Of a stretch of DNA of 64,000 bases, positions 7,072-16,109 are shown piece by piece. The position numbers were made by a program, and so were the translations under genes. The DNA lies in NCBI GenBank assembly GCA_964624165.1, contig CAZUWG010000001.1, positions 37,514 to 101,513 of the forward strand. Reading direction: 5' to 3'. The notes beneath the pieces were generated by a model. It saw only the letters and a list, made by a program, of their open reading frames with translations, did no database searches and had not been told where the DNA came from. Origin of the DNA: OLB19 sp964624165. GTDB lineage: Bacteria; Patescibacteriota; Minisyncoccia; Phycocordibacterales; UBA918. Positions within the stretch are counted from its first letter, which is position 1; the number at the start of each line of letters is the position of its first letter.

Positions 7072-8637
7072 ATGTCTAAAGAAGCGCCCGCAACAGTAAA
7101 CTTACTTCCGTACGCCCGTCGTGACGACTTTCATGTCGGCCGAGCCACCAATCTCACTGGGAGCGATCGAAGGTTTTATCGCTTTCTAGAAATTATTCCC
7201 GGAGTGGCTTCTTGGCTAACGCTCATTGGGATGGCACTTGCCTCCATCTTCGCGCCTTTTTTTGCCGCCTATTTCATTATTGGTTTTGCGGTCTATTGGG
7301 TATTGAAGACAGCATTTCTGTCTTGGCACCTTCGCTACAACTGGAAGCGATTGCGTCATCATATGAAGGTTGACTGGGCGGTAATGGTCGAGCGTTTTTC
7401 ATTTGAACATATTCACCATGTGATTATTTTACCGTTCTATAAAGAGCCAGAAGAAATTATCGATGCGACCATTTCATCTCTGGCGGCGGCTCGGTACGAT
7501 AAAAAATCTTTGATTGTAGTATTGGCAGCCGAAGAGCGCGCGGGTGAAGAAGCTCAGACGTTGGCAAAGCGTATGAAAGAAAAGTGGGGAGACACCTTCG
7601 GATATTTTCTTATTACGACCCACCCAGGCGATATTGCGGGTGAGGTGGCGGGCAAAGGCTCAAATGCTACCTGGGCGGCTGAGAAAGTCCGCACGAACGT
7701 ACTTGATCCTCACGGCATACGCTACAACCATGTCCTGGTGTCTATTTTTGATATCGACACTGTTATTTACCCAGATTACTTCAATTGTCTCATTTGGCAT
7801 TTTATGACGGCTGCACATCCTCTGAAGACTTCTTTTCAGCCAGTGCCAATTTTTAATAATAATATTTGGGACGCTCCAGCAGTGGCTCGTGTAGTAGCGA
7901 TGAGTAGTACTTTTTGGGAAATGGTGCAGCAGGAGCGCCCCGAACGCATGGCGACATTTTCTTCTCACTCGGTGTCATTTCAAGCGCTCTATGAGGTAGG
8001 ATATTGGCAAACCAATATGGTAAGTGAGGACTCGCGTATCTTTTGGAACCTCCTCATTGCCAACAACGGCAATTACCATGTCATTCCTCTTTCATATCCA
8101 GTATCAATGGACGCGAACGCCGCCCCAACGCTGTGGGGAACCGTAAAAAATGTCTACAAACAACATCGCCGCTGGACGTATGGTGTTGAAAACTTTTGTT
8201 ACATCATTTTTCACTTTACAAAAAACAAACAGATTCCACTGGGGCGACGGATCAAGATTGGTTTTCAGCAGGCGGAGGGATATTGGTCTTTGGTTACCAA
8301 TCCAATCATGTTGTTTATTTTGGGATGGGCGCCCATCTTCTTTGGTTCTCCCGAATTTCATCAAACCGTACTTTCGTACAATCTGCCTATATTAGTGCGC
8401 GACCTTCTGATGTTGGCGATGTTTGGGTTGGTGATCTCTTCGATTATCTCACTTACACTGCTACCGCCTAGACCAGATCATCGTAGCCGGTTTACCTACA
8501 TAGTACTTGCGTTACAATGGATATTAGTTCCATTCACTATGATCGTCTTCAGCGCGTTGCCAGGCCTTGATGCCCAGACGCGGCTGATGTTTGGAAAGTA
8601 TATGGGTTTCTGGGTAACACCTAAAAATCGAACGTAA
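7072..8637 (+). CDS. Membrane glycosyltransferase, family 2-like
   Basis: 521 residues. Two N-terminal membrane segments (about 42-85) are followed by a GT-A fold catalytic region and three or so C-terminal membrane segments. Motifs visible are HVIILPFYKEPEEII (nucleotide-sugar binding start), FDIDTVIYPDYF (DxD-like), MVSEDSRIFWNLL (acidic catalytic site) and HRRWTYGVENF (the Q/H-x-x-R-W motif of processive GT2 enzymes). It probably builds a cell-surface polysaccharide or glycolipid from a cytoplasmic sugar nucleotide. TATACT at 7050-7055 is the likely -10. It is followed after 3 nt by the next gene, so the two are probably co-expressed. Confidence 0.8.
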   Translation: MSKEAPATVNLLPYARRDDFHVGRATNLTGSDRRFYRFLEIIPGVASWLTLIGMALASIFAPFFAAYFIIGFAVYWVLKTAFLSWHLRYNWKRLRHHMKVDWAVMVERFSFEHIHHVIILPFYKEPEEIIDATISSLAAARYDKKSLIVVLAAEERAGEEAQTLAKRMKEKWGDTFGYFLITTHPGDIAGEVAGKGSNATWAAEKVRTNVLDPHGIRYNHVLVSIFDIDTVIYPDYFNCLIWHFMTAAHPLKTSFQPVPIFNNNIWDAPAVARVVAMSSTFWEMVQQERPERMATFSSHSVSFQALYEVGYWQTNMVSEDSRIFWNLLIANNGNYHVIPLSYPVSMDANAAPTLWGTVKNVYKQHRRWTYGVENFCYIIFHFTKNKQIPLGRRIKIGFQQAEGYWSLVTNPIMLFILGWAPIFFGSPEFHQTVLSYNLPILVRDLLMLAMFGLVISSIISLTLLPPRPDHRSRFTYIVLALQWILVPFTMIVFSALPGLDAQTRLMFGKYMGFWVTPKNRT

Positions 8638-8640
8638 TTT

Positions 8641-9765
8641 ATGCCACAAGAACCGCAAGTCCAACCACTTTCATATCAAGCACGTTCAAGATTTTTCTTG
8701 GGGGTAGCGGCCATCTTTGTGTTGGCTGTACCATTTTTGATTTTTTATGCGATTGGATACCGTTTTGACTTCTCAGATGAGCTGACCAATATTACGAGTG
8801 TGGGTGGGATGTTTGTCAGTAGTGATCTGGATCAAGTGACGATGTATATCGATGACAGTTTGGTGACTGATATGAGATTTTTTCAGACTGCCGCCTATAT
8901 CCAAAACCTGAAAGAAGGCATGCATAAAATTGTCGTTCAAGCTGACGGCACACAAGTATGGGTAAAGGAGCTTCCGGTCTTTCCTCATATTGTGACTGAA
9001 GTACATAGCTTCAATATGCCTGCAACCACCACAATCCGTATCATTCCAAGACGTCTCAGCAATGGGGCTCCAACGGTGTCTAAGGATGCCAAGGCGTTGT
9101 TTATGGAGCGTGAGGTGGTAGTGCAAAATGCCATCACTAGCACCACTACCGCCTCAGTGCTAACAGAAAATCCAGAATGGGTCTATCTCAATAAATTATT
9201 TACAGCGACATCTACTAACCCGACTGCTGAGAGCGGATTTCTTTTTGCAAGTGCAACCGAGCAAGCGACAAACACCGCTACAACAGCTACTACAACGCTG
9301 CGATTTGATACTACTGAATTATTCGAGAAGGATAATGCAGTGTTTGCGCGGTTTTTTGGTCCGGCTGATCGAGTGCCTCATTATTTCTGCGTTCGTCCAG
9401 AGAATGCTTCAAGCACCGAAGCTTACTATGGGACACATGTCAGAGAGGCTATTTTTTCTGAAAGCGGCACACTAAAAAAAGATATTTTTGAACAAAATGG
9501 TCGCTATTGCCGACGAGAAATTAAGATCGATAACCTACGCCAAGAAGTGATTGCTTTTAGTTTTATGCCAGATAGTCGCGACCATGTTTTGATGCATTTA
9601 AGTGACGGCCTCTATGTCGTGGAGATAGATGATCGAGCGTGGCAAAATACCCAGCGTATTTATACGGGCACTGACTTCAAAATGATGGTTGACGGTCGTC
9701 AGATATTCATTATGGAAGACAAAGTATTCTTTGAACTGGCGACCACAGTAGTAGTACAAAATTAG
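8641..9765 (+). CDS. PEGA-like membrane-anchored extracytoplasmic protein
   Basis: 374 residues. One N-terminal membrane segment (about residues 19-42, FFLGVAAIFVLAVPFLIFYA) is followed by IGYRFDFS and a PEGA-like beta domain (about 55-125), here VTMYIDDSLVTDM and later NLKEGMHKIVVQADGTQVW. The remainder resembles a beta-strand or propeller-like domain with a Thr/Ala-rich linker (about 160-225). PEGA proteins are surface proteins of unknown task. The gene sits 3 nt after the glycosyltransferase, which points to an envelope role. Confidence 0.65.
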   Translation: MPQEPQVQPLSYQARSRFFLGVAAIFVLAVPFLIFYAIGYRFDFSDELTNITSVGGMFVSSDLDQVTMYIDDSLVTDMRFFQTAAYIQNLKEGMHKIVVQADGTQVWVKELPVFPHIVTEVHSFNMPATTTIRIIPRRLSNGAPTVSKDAKALFMEREVVVQNAITSTTTASVLTENPEWVYLNKLFTATSTNPTAESGFLFASATEQATNTATTATTTLRFDTTELFEKDNAVFARFFGPADRVPHYFCVRPENASSTEAYYGTHVREAIFSESGTLKKDIFEQNGRYCRREIKIDNLRQEVIAFSFMPDSRDHVLMHLSDGLYVVEIDDRAWQNTQRIYTGTDFKMMVDGRQIFIMEDKVFFELATTVVVQN

Positions 9766-9789
9766 AAGACAAGAGTATTTTCTGTTAGT

Positions 9790-10515
9790 ATGCAAGGTAT
9801 GCAAGAAGGACATCAACACCCGCTGACCCAAATGATCGCTGAAATAAATGGTATTTTTTCTGAGCTCGGCTTTGTCTTTGCGGAAGGGCCAGAAGCCGAG
9901 ACCGCCGCCTACAACTTCGACAAGCTCAATGTCCCTGATGATCATCCGGCACGTGATATGCAAGACACTTTCTGGTTTCGTTCTGATGATGTAAACGCGC
10001 CGACCGTGCTTCGCACCCAGACCTCTCCCGTACAGGTACGCTATCTTGAAGCACACGGCGCGCCAGCGCGCATCATTGTGCCAGGTAAAGTCTTTAGAAA
10101 CGAAGCGACAGATGCCACACACGAAGCGCAGTTTTATCAGCTGGAAGGCTTGTATGTCGATAAGGGAGTGCATATGGGGCATCTCAAAGGTACGCTCGAG
10201 TTTTTCTTTGAGAGATTTTTCGGCGGAAAAACGGAAGTGAGGTTTCGCCCAAGTTTCTTCCCATTTGTTGAGCCTGGAGTTGAAGTAGATATGAAACTTT
10301 TAGAAAGTGAGAGTAAGCTGGCCGGAAAGTGGATTGAGATTATGGGGGCTGGAATGGTGCATCCACAAGTGCTCAAGAATGCCGGCATTGATCCTGAAGT
10401 ATATTCTGGATTTGCGTTCGGTATGGGGATCGACCGCTTGGCGATTATGAAGTATGGTATCGATGATATCCGGCACCTGTACACTGGTGACCTGCGGTTT
10501 GTCAATCAATTTTAG
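9790..10515 (+). CDS. pheS: Phenylalanine--tRNA ligase alpha subunit (short form)
   Basis: 241 residues against about 330 in E. coli. The N-terminal coiled-coil arm that contacts tRNA-Phe is absent and the protein begins at the catalytic core (HPLTQMIAEINGIFSELGF). Class II motif 2 lies around GKVFRNEATDATHEAQFYQL, and motif 3 is GFAFGMGIDRLAIMKYGI. It forms the heterotetramer with PheT, encoded 5 nt downstream. Confidence 0.93.
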   Translation: MQGMQEGHQHPLTQMIAEINGIFSELGFVFAEGPEAETAAYNFDKLNVPDDHPARDMQDTFWFRSDDVNAPTVLRTQTSPVQVRYLEAHGAPARIIVPGKVFRNEATDATHEAQFYQLEGLYVDKGVHMGHLKGTLEFFFERFFGGKTEVRFRPSFFPFVEPGVEVDMKLLESESKLAGKWIEIMGAGMVHPQVLKNAGIDPEVYSGFAFGMGIDRLAIMKYGIDDIRHLYTGDLRFVNQF

Positions 10516-10520
10516 TCTGT

Positions 10521-12458
10521 ATGATCGTTTCTTATAATTGGTTAAAAGAATATGTAGGGAGTGATTTACCGAGCCCGCAGGCGGTTGCGGATCTTTTGAC
10601 GTTTCATAGTTTTGAAATTGAATCAGTGGAAGAAAAAGATACCGACACCTTGATTGACGTCGATGTGTTGCCAAATCGGGCTTCCGACTGCCTCTGTCAA
10701 CGCGGGATCGCTCGCGAGCTGGCTACACTTTTAGATAAAGAATTGGTCAATGATCCACTGACAGTGGAAGTCATGCAGAAAAAAACCGACGCTATCTCGG
10801 TCACTATTGAAGATAAGGAAGCTTGTCCTCGCTTCACGCTTTCACTGATTGAAGGAGTTACGGTCGGGCCCTCCCCACAATGGCTCGTTGAACGACTCTC
10901 GTCACTAGGGGTGCGGAGTATCAACAATCTGGTCGATGCGACGAATTACGTTATGTACGCGATTGGTCAGCCGACACATGTCTATGACGCGGATGCCTTT
11001 CCCAAAACAAAAGATAAAAAGTACGGCGTCGCCATTCGATCGGCTCGCGAAGGGGAAGAAGTGGCACTTTTGGCGGAAAGCAACAAAGAAGGTGAACGCA
11101 CCCTTGTCCTTAAGGGAGGGGAACTGCTTGTGGTCAATGAAGCGACCGATGTGGCTGTTGGTCTGGCTGGTGTCAAAGGTGGCACGTATGCGGAGGTGAC
11201 TGCAGACACAAAAAATATTCTCGTCGAAGCGGCGCATTTTAATCCATCATTGACTCGACGTACGGCGCGCGGTCTAGGGATCGTGATTGACGCGAGCAAA
11301 CGTTTTGAAAATGAGCCAGCCCGCGCCTTACCTGGTTATGCGCAAGCGGAACTCTGTGAGCTCATTGTGTCTATTGCGGGCGGTAAGTACATGGGTACTG
11401 TCGATGAATTTCCTTTTCCGTCTGTACCAAAAGAAGTAGTGGTACGACCAGAAAAAGCTCAGGCCCTTTTGGGAGTAGACCTTACTTTAGAAGACATGAC
11501 AGCGCTTCTCTTGCGTACGGGAAGTAGTGTCAAAGAGAAAGATGGTACGCTGGTTTGCACTTCGCCGTTTGAGCGGACGGATCTTTTGATAGAGGAAGAT
11601 TTTATTGAAGAAATTGGACGCATTTATGGTTATGATAAGGTAACGAGCGTTGTACCAAAGCAAGTGCCGCTGCAGGCAATCAATCAGCGTCATTACTACA
11701 GTGAGCGAGTGCGGCAGCTGCTCATAAAAGAGGGATTTTCTGAAGTCATTACATCCTCATTTCGTAAGAAGGATATGTTGCGGCTTCAAAACGCACTGGC
11801 TTCAGATAAAGGTTGTTTGCGCTCATCCTTGACCAAAAATCTGACCGAAGTGCTAGACAAAAACGCTGGCTTTGTAGATCTGTTAGGTGCTCATGACACG
11901 CGTGTGTTTGAGATTGGTACGGTCTTTGCTCCTGGAGATGGGGTAATAGTGGAGCATACAGCGCTCGCTCTTGGCGTGCGTCTCAATCAGGCAGGGTATT
12001 CTGGTAAGGAAGATAAGGTCCTTAAGGCGGTACTTAGTTTGCTTGAGGAAGCACTGGGTGCAACTCCCGTGTGGTCTATTGAGAAGGGGGTGGCTGAGAT
12101 CAACTTCGATGCCCTTATTTTTGAGCTCCCTATAATGACACAGTATGAAGTGGTGGAAGTGGGCGAGGCGGTGAAATACGAGCCATTTTCTGTGTATCAA
12201 GCGATGACGCGTGATATTGCAATGTGGGTGCCAGAGCATACAAAAAAGGACGCGATTGAAACGGTGCTTAAAAAACACGCCGGTACACTTTGTGTGCGTA
12301 TCACGCATGTCGATGAATTTAAAAAAGACGGGCGAGTGAGCCAGGCTTTTCGACTAGTCTTTCAGGCACCCGATCGAACGCTCACCGATGAAGAGGTGAA
12401 TGCAGTGATGGAGGCGGTGTACGCTGCAGTCGCGAAAGAGGGTTGGGAAGTGCGGTAG
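10521..12458 (+). CDS. pheT: Phenylalanine--tRNA ligase beta subunit (lacks EMAP insert)
   Basis: 645 residues against about 795 in E. coli. After MIVSYNWLKEYVGSDLPSP the sequence runs directly into DTLIDVDVLPNRASDC, so the roughly 110-residue EMAP/OB tRNA-binding insertion is missing. B3/B4 editing-domain features, B5 (TEEDFIEEIGRIYGYDK region) and a C-terminal ferredoxin-like anticodon-binding domain (AMTRDIAMWVPEH onward) are present. It partners PheS. Confidence 0.93.
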   Translation: MIVSYNWLKEYVGSDLPSPQAVADLLTFHSFEIESVEEKDTDTLIDVDVLPNRASDCLCQRGIARELATLLDKELVNDPLTVEVMQKKTDAISVTIEDKEACPRFTLSLIEGVTVGPSPQWLVERLSSLGVRSINNLVDATNYVMYAIGQPTHVYDADAFPKTKDKKYGVAIRSAREGEEVALLAESNKEGERTLVLKGGELLVVNEATDVAVGLAGVKGGTYAEVTADTKNILVEAAHFNPSLTRRTARGLGIVIDASKRFENEPARALPGYAQAELCELIVSIAGGKYMGTVDEFPFPSVPKEVVVRPEKAQALLGVDLTLEDMTALLLRTGSSVKEKDGTLVCTSPFERTDLLIEEDFIEEIGRIYGYDKVTSVVPKQVPLQAINQRHYYSERVRQLLIKEGFSEVITSSFRKKDMLRLQNALASDKGCLRSSLTKNLTEVLDKNAGFVDLLGAHDTRVFEIGTVFAPGDGVIVEHTALALGVRLNQAGYSGKEDKVLKAVLSLLEEALGATPVWSIEKGVAEINFDALIFELPIMTQYEVVEVGEAVKYEPFSVYQAMTRDIAMWVPEHTKKDAIETVLKKHAGTLCVRITHVDEFKKDGRVSQAFRLVFQAPDRTLTDEEVNAVMEAVYAAVAKEGWEVR

Positions 12459-12483
12459 CTAGTGTTGGCGTTGGGTAAAATAG

Positions 12484-12529
12484 AGGCCGGTGGCAAGCAT
12501 GCGTGCACGCATGCTTGCCACCGGCCTTT
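12484..12529 (+). terminator. 44-bp perfect palindrome after pheT
   Basis: Arms of 22 nt (12484-12505 and 12506-12527) are perfectly complementary with centre GTGCAC, followed only by TTTG. It probably terminates or protects the pheST transcript. The very short T tract makes it atypical. Confidence 0.65.
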
Positions 12530-12615
12530 GCTAATATCGCACGAAATGCCGTACGGCGTCTGCTAAATACCGACTAATCATTTTTTCAAGTTGAGGCGAC
12601 GACATAAGTAAAAAA

Positions 12616-12624
12616 TGCTATACT
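12616..12624 (+). promoter_or_regulatory. Extended -10 promoter of gyrB
   Basis: TGC-TATACT with no convincing -35. A leader of about 30 nt follows and contains the SD-like AAGAAGGAA, 5-6 nt before the ATG. Confidence 0.55.
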
Positions 12625-12662
12625 AGGACATATTTTAGTCATAACGAGCAAGAAGGAATTAC

Positions 12663-14741
12663 ATGCCAGCCAAGAAAAACGAACCTAAGAAGGGGAATTA
12701 CGACGCTTCATCCATCTCAGTCCTTGAAGGTCTCGAGCCAGTTCGTAAGCGCCCGGGGATGTATATCGGGACGACTGGTCCTGACGGACTTCATCACCTT
12801 ATTTGGGAAGTCTTTGATAACTCACGCGACGAAGCTATGGGTGGGTATGCTGATAGGGTAGAAGTCGCACTCTTGCCTGATGGCTACATTCGTGTGGTTG
12901 ATAACGGTCGTGGGATTCCTGTTGACAAACATAAGCAAACGGGCGTTTCGGCTCTTGAAACTATTCTTACAGTACTACACGCCGGAGGTAAGTTTGGTGG
13001 GGATGATTCTGGCTATAAAGTCTCTGGTGGTCTTCATGGGGTGGGTGTATCGGTGGTCAATGCACTTTCGGTACACTTGATTGCAGAAGTGCACACCGGC
13101 GGCGGGTACTATATGCAAGAGTATAGTATCGGCAAGCCAAAGTATAAGGTAAAGAAAATCGGCTCGACCAAGCATCAAGGCACTATTATTACCTTTAAGG
13201 CTGACGACACTATCTTTAAAGGTGGTATTGAGTATGACTACAAGCGCATCGTCAACCACCTTCGACAGCAAGCGTATTTGGTAAAGGGAATGCATATTAC
13301 CGTTATTGACGCACGTGAAGTGGGTATGGAAGATGTGGCTAAGCTCGATCTACAAGGTAAACAATACCTGGCGGATGAGCATCTAGAAGCGCCTGCCATG
13401 ACATTTTACTTTGAAGGAGGTCTTCGTTCGTTGGTGGCGTTTAATAACCATTATCAAAAGCCTGTCCACAAAAATATCTTTTATGTTGAAAAAGGCAGTG
13501 TGGAGGAGGCTTACGATAGTGCAGTGCAAACGGTTGAGATTGCGCTTCAGTATGTGGATGATATCTCGGCGCGTATTTCTGCATTTGCGAACAATATCTA
13601 CAACGCCGAACACGGGACACATATTACGGGTTTCAAGACTGCGTTAACGCGTACTCTCAATAATTACGCAAAGAAAAATAACCTTATCAAAGAAAAAGAC
13701 GGCACCTTCAGCGGTGATGATGTTCTTGAGGGGATTACGGCCGTCGTTTCAGTCAAGATGCCGGAGATTCAGTTTGAAGGACAAACCAAAGGCAAGCTTG
13801 GATCAGTCGAAGCGAGAAGCGCAGTAGAGAGTGTATTTGCTGAGGCATTTTCTACCTTCCTCGAAGAAAATCCCGATGATGCAAAAGCGATTATCAACAA
13901 AGTGATTATTGCGGTAAAGGCTCGTAAAGCGGCGAAGGCTGCTAAGGATAGTGTGCTGCGAAAGGGTGCGCTGGAAGGCATGTCCCTCCCAGGGAAGCTG
14001 GCTGATTGTCAGAGTAAGCGGGCAGAAGATAGCGAGCTCTTTATTGTGGAGGGAGACTCGGCCGGCGGTAGCGCCAAGATGGGGCGTGATCGAAGAACGC
14101 AGGCTATTTTGCCATTGCGCGGAAAGATTCTCAATGTAGAAAGAGCCAGGATCGATAAAATGCTCGCGAGTGAACAGATTAAAAATCTCGTCATTGCACT
14201 TGGTACCGCGATCGGAGATGTGTTTGATGTGACAAAATTGCGTTATCATAAGATCATCATTGCTACCGACGCGGACGTAGATGGAGCGCATATCCGCACG
14301 CTTTTACTGACACTCTTTTTCCGTTATTTCAGGCCACTGATTGATGGAGGATTTATCTATATTGCACAGCCGCCGCTTTACAAGATTCAGCGCGGTAAGG
14401 AGACATGGTATGCATACACGGACGCGGAGAAGGTGGCGATTGTCGGCGAAGACATGGATGATGAGGTGGTGATAGAAGGCGAGGAAGATGAGGAAGGGGA
14501 AGAAGTGAGTAAGAAAGCGGCTGGTAAATTTCGTATCCAACGTTACAAGGGACTTGGTGAAATGAACGCTGAAGAGCTCTCTGAGACAACAATGAAAAAA
14601 GAAAATCGCATTTTAAAGCAGGTGACGATCGATGACGCACAGCTAGCTGATAAAGTGTTTGATATCCTGATGGGAACAGATGTGGCAGCAAGGAAGAGTT
14701 TTATCCAGAGTAATGCACAAAACGCGACTTTGGATATTTAG
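12663..14741 (+). CDS. gyrB: DNA gyrase / topoisomerase IV subunit B
   Basis: 692 residues. The GHKL ATPase domain shows VRKRPGMYIGTTGPDGLHHL, the DNSRDEA Mg/ATP motif, DNGRGIPVDKHKQTG and VSGGLHGVGVSVVNALS. The transducer domain is followed by TOPRIM (IVEGDSAGGSAKMGRDR, then TDADVDGAHIRTLLLTLFFR) and the C-terminal segment YKGLGEMNAEELSETTM. An acidic insertion (EGEEDEEGEE, about residues 605-620) is present. With GyrA it would introduce negative supercoils. ParE is not excluded by sequence, but as a lone copy GyrB is the default name. Confidence 0.93.
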   Translation: MPAKKNEPKKGNYDASSISVLEGLEPVRKRPGMYIGTTGPDGLHHLIWEVFDNSRDEAMGGYADRVEVALLPDGYIRVVDNGRGIPVDKHKQTGVSALETILTVLHAGGKFGGDDSGYKVSGGLHGVGVSVVNALSVHLIAEVHTGGGYYMQEYSIGKPKYKVKKIGSTKHQGTIITFKADDTIFKGGIEYDYKRIVNHLRQQAYLVKGMHITVIDAREVGMEDVAKLDLQGKQYLADEHLEAPAMTFYFEGGLRSLVAFNNHYQKPVHKNIFYVEKGSVEEAYDSAVQTVEIALQYVDDISARISAFANNIYNAEHGTHITGFKTALTRTLNNYAKKNNLIKEKDGTFSGDDVLEGITAVVSVKMPEIQFEGQTKGKLGSVEARSAVESVFAEAFSTFLEENPDDAKAIINKVIIAVKARKAAKAAKDSVLRKGALEGMSLPGKLADCQSKRAEDSELFIVEGDSAGGSAKMGRDRRTQAILPLRGKILNVERARIDKMLASEQIKNLVIALGTAIGDVFDVTKLRYHKIIIATDADVDGAHIRTLLLTLFFRYFRPLIDGGFIYIAQPPLYKIQRGKETWYAYTDAEKVAIVGEDMDDEVVIEGEEDEEGEEVSKKAAGKFRIQRYKGLGEMNAEELSETTMKKENRILKQVTIDDAQLADKVFDILMGTDVAARKSFIQSNAQNATLDI

Positions 14742-14755
14742 GTAGGTGGGGAGGC

Positions 14756-14790
14756 AAAAAAGCGGCGGGCCTTCGGCCCGCCGCTTTTTT
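14756..14790. terminator. Bidirectional terminator, GGCGGGCC family
   Basis: AAAAAAGCGGCGGGCC / GGCCCGCCGCTTTTTT with loop TTC. It separates gyrB from a convergent gene. The same 10-bp GC core recurs at 45229 and 48489 with loop AAA. Confidence 0.92.
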
Positions 14791-14802
14791 GTAGATACGT
14801 TG

Positions 14803-15861
14803 TTAGTCAGTGATCACAACACTGCTTTCAAAGGCGTTGTTGTGTAGATTTGAATCGTTGTCGATCGCCAGTACAACACCAAATCGTACGAGACCGGTAT
14901 CTTCAAAATTCGTGAATCCAAGCGTCAAGAGTGAGTGTTCGTTTGGCTTGAGGCCGTTTTGACGGTTTGAGTTGAAGCGTTGGCCGTTTGGAAGTGCGGC
15001 CGAAAAGGTAAAGTCTTGTGAGGTCTTAGTACCCAAGTTGGTGATTTTAAACTGGATTGCTCCCTTGCTATCGCTATCTATAGTGCTTCCTTTTACAAAC
15101 TGATTTTGAGCAGTCATGTATCCGACGCCAATGAGTTCAATCTTTAAGTCGCTAAAACCATCGGGATTTGATTTGGGAATTTCGTAGATAGGCACTTCTA
15201 CGTACACAGGTGGTTGTGGTGTAGGGCGAGGGGTGGCGATTGGTGTATCGTCAACTTCCTCCTCTTCCTCAATGACTGGAGTTTCTTCTTCTGGAGTTGT
15301 AGTGTCTTCTCCCGCCACCTCTCCGTCATTATTGAAGTCTTGGCTGGTTGGAATGTCTGGGTTTAGTACGGTAAAGCGAGCGTCTTTGGTAAACATATCG
15401 TCAGCGATATCAATAAAGACAAGGCTATAGTGTACCTCAGTAAAACGCTTTTGTGAGGAAGTAACCAAGATATCGAGCTTTGTGCTGTTGCCGAGGTCAA
15501 TCTCTTCGTCACATGCCAGCGTACGGATCGTATCGCTTGGATACTTAATCTGCATAGTGACGCCGTCGGTACATTCGTACGAGAAATAGTAATTACCAGC
15601 GAGACCAAGATCATTCCAAGTCAAAGTATGATCTTGGTTGTGGTCGATGATCGCGTTGTTGTTACTGACAATGATTTCAATATCACCTTTATCCTGCTGA
15701 TAAAGACTATTGGCGAGAGAGGCGAGGGACGTGAACGCGTTTGGTACCAAGCCTACTGCTTGCACAGCGAGCCACACCAAAAATACAATCACGACAATAA
15801 AGATGCCAATAGTAATGGCACGATGTCCTGCGTTTTCTGGAGTTGTTGTTTCTTTGTTCAT
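14803..15861 (-). CDS. Membrane-anchored surface protein with CARDB-like domain
   Basis: 352 residues. An N-terminal cytoplasmic stub is followed by one membrane helix (about residues 17-38, IGIFIVVIVFLVWLAVQAVG), an extracellular beta domain (about 58-170), a Thr/Pro/Glu linker (about 180-225, EEETPVIEEEEE and RPTPQPP) and a C-terminal domain. The last domain (about 236-352, FSDLKIELIGVGYM and LGFTNFEDTGLVRFGVVLAI, ending NNAFESSVVITD) resembles a CARDB adhesion-like fold. It stands just before the sortase, on the opposite strand. It has no sorting signal, so it is held by the N-terminal helix. TATATA 6 nt before the ATG is the probable -10. Confidence 0.65.
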   Translation of the reverse strand: MNKETTTPENAGHRAITIGIFIVVIVFLVWLAVQAVGLVPNAFTSLASLANSLYQQDKGDIEIIVSNNNAIIDHNQDHTLTWNDLGLAGNYYFSYECTDGVTMQIKYPSDTIRTLACDEEIDLGNSTKLDILVTSSQKRFTEVHYSLVFIDIADDMFTKDARFTVLNPDIPTSQDFNNDGEVAGEDTTTPEEETPVIEEEEEVDDTPIATPRPTPQPPVYVEVPIYEIPKSNPDGFSDLKIELIGVGYMTAQNQFVKGSTIDSDSKGAIQFKITNLGTKTSQDFTFSAALPNGQRFNSNRQNGLKPNEHSLLTLGFTNFEDTGLVRFGVVLAIDNDSNLHNNAFESSVVITD

Positions 15862-16053
15862 AATAAATATATAACACGCTTAATAACACCACTCCCTTGG
15901 TACAGTAATTACGCTCGGTATACGAGCGGGAGAACACTGCAGCTAAGAGAACCATCTCGAACACTCGAGTTGCTTAAAGGGTACTTTAGCATATTTTATA
16001 GAAAAGTCAAGGAATTTACATCGATTTTAGACTGAGCCAATTACCACTAAGTA
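15862..16053. other. Intergenic region between divergent surface genes
   Basis: About 250 nt separate the divergent CARDB-like and sortase genes. It includes the short inverted repeat CGCTCG-GTATA-CGAGCG (about 15912-15928) and A/T-rich sequence. No gene is visible. Confidence 0.5.
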
Positions 16054-16093
16054 TTGACAAATGTCTAAAAACATGTATTATAGTATTTGTCAA
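16054..16093 (+). promoter_or_regulatory. Sortase promoter with overlapping inverted repeat
   Basis: TTGACA (16054-16059), a 16-nt spacer and TATTAT (16076-16081). The -35 side TTGACAAAT (16054-16062) is exactly inverted as ATTTGTCAA (16085-16093), so a 40-bp imperfect dyad covers the promoter and is a plausible operator. Confidence 0.55.
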
Positions 16094-16109
16094 ATTATAT
16101 CTATTCTAT

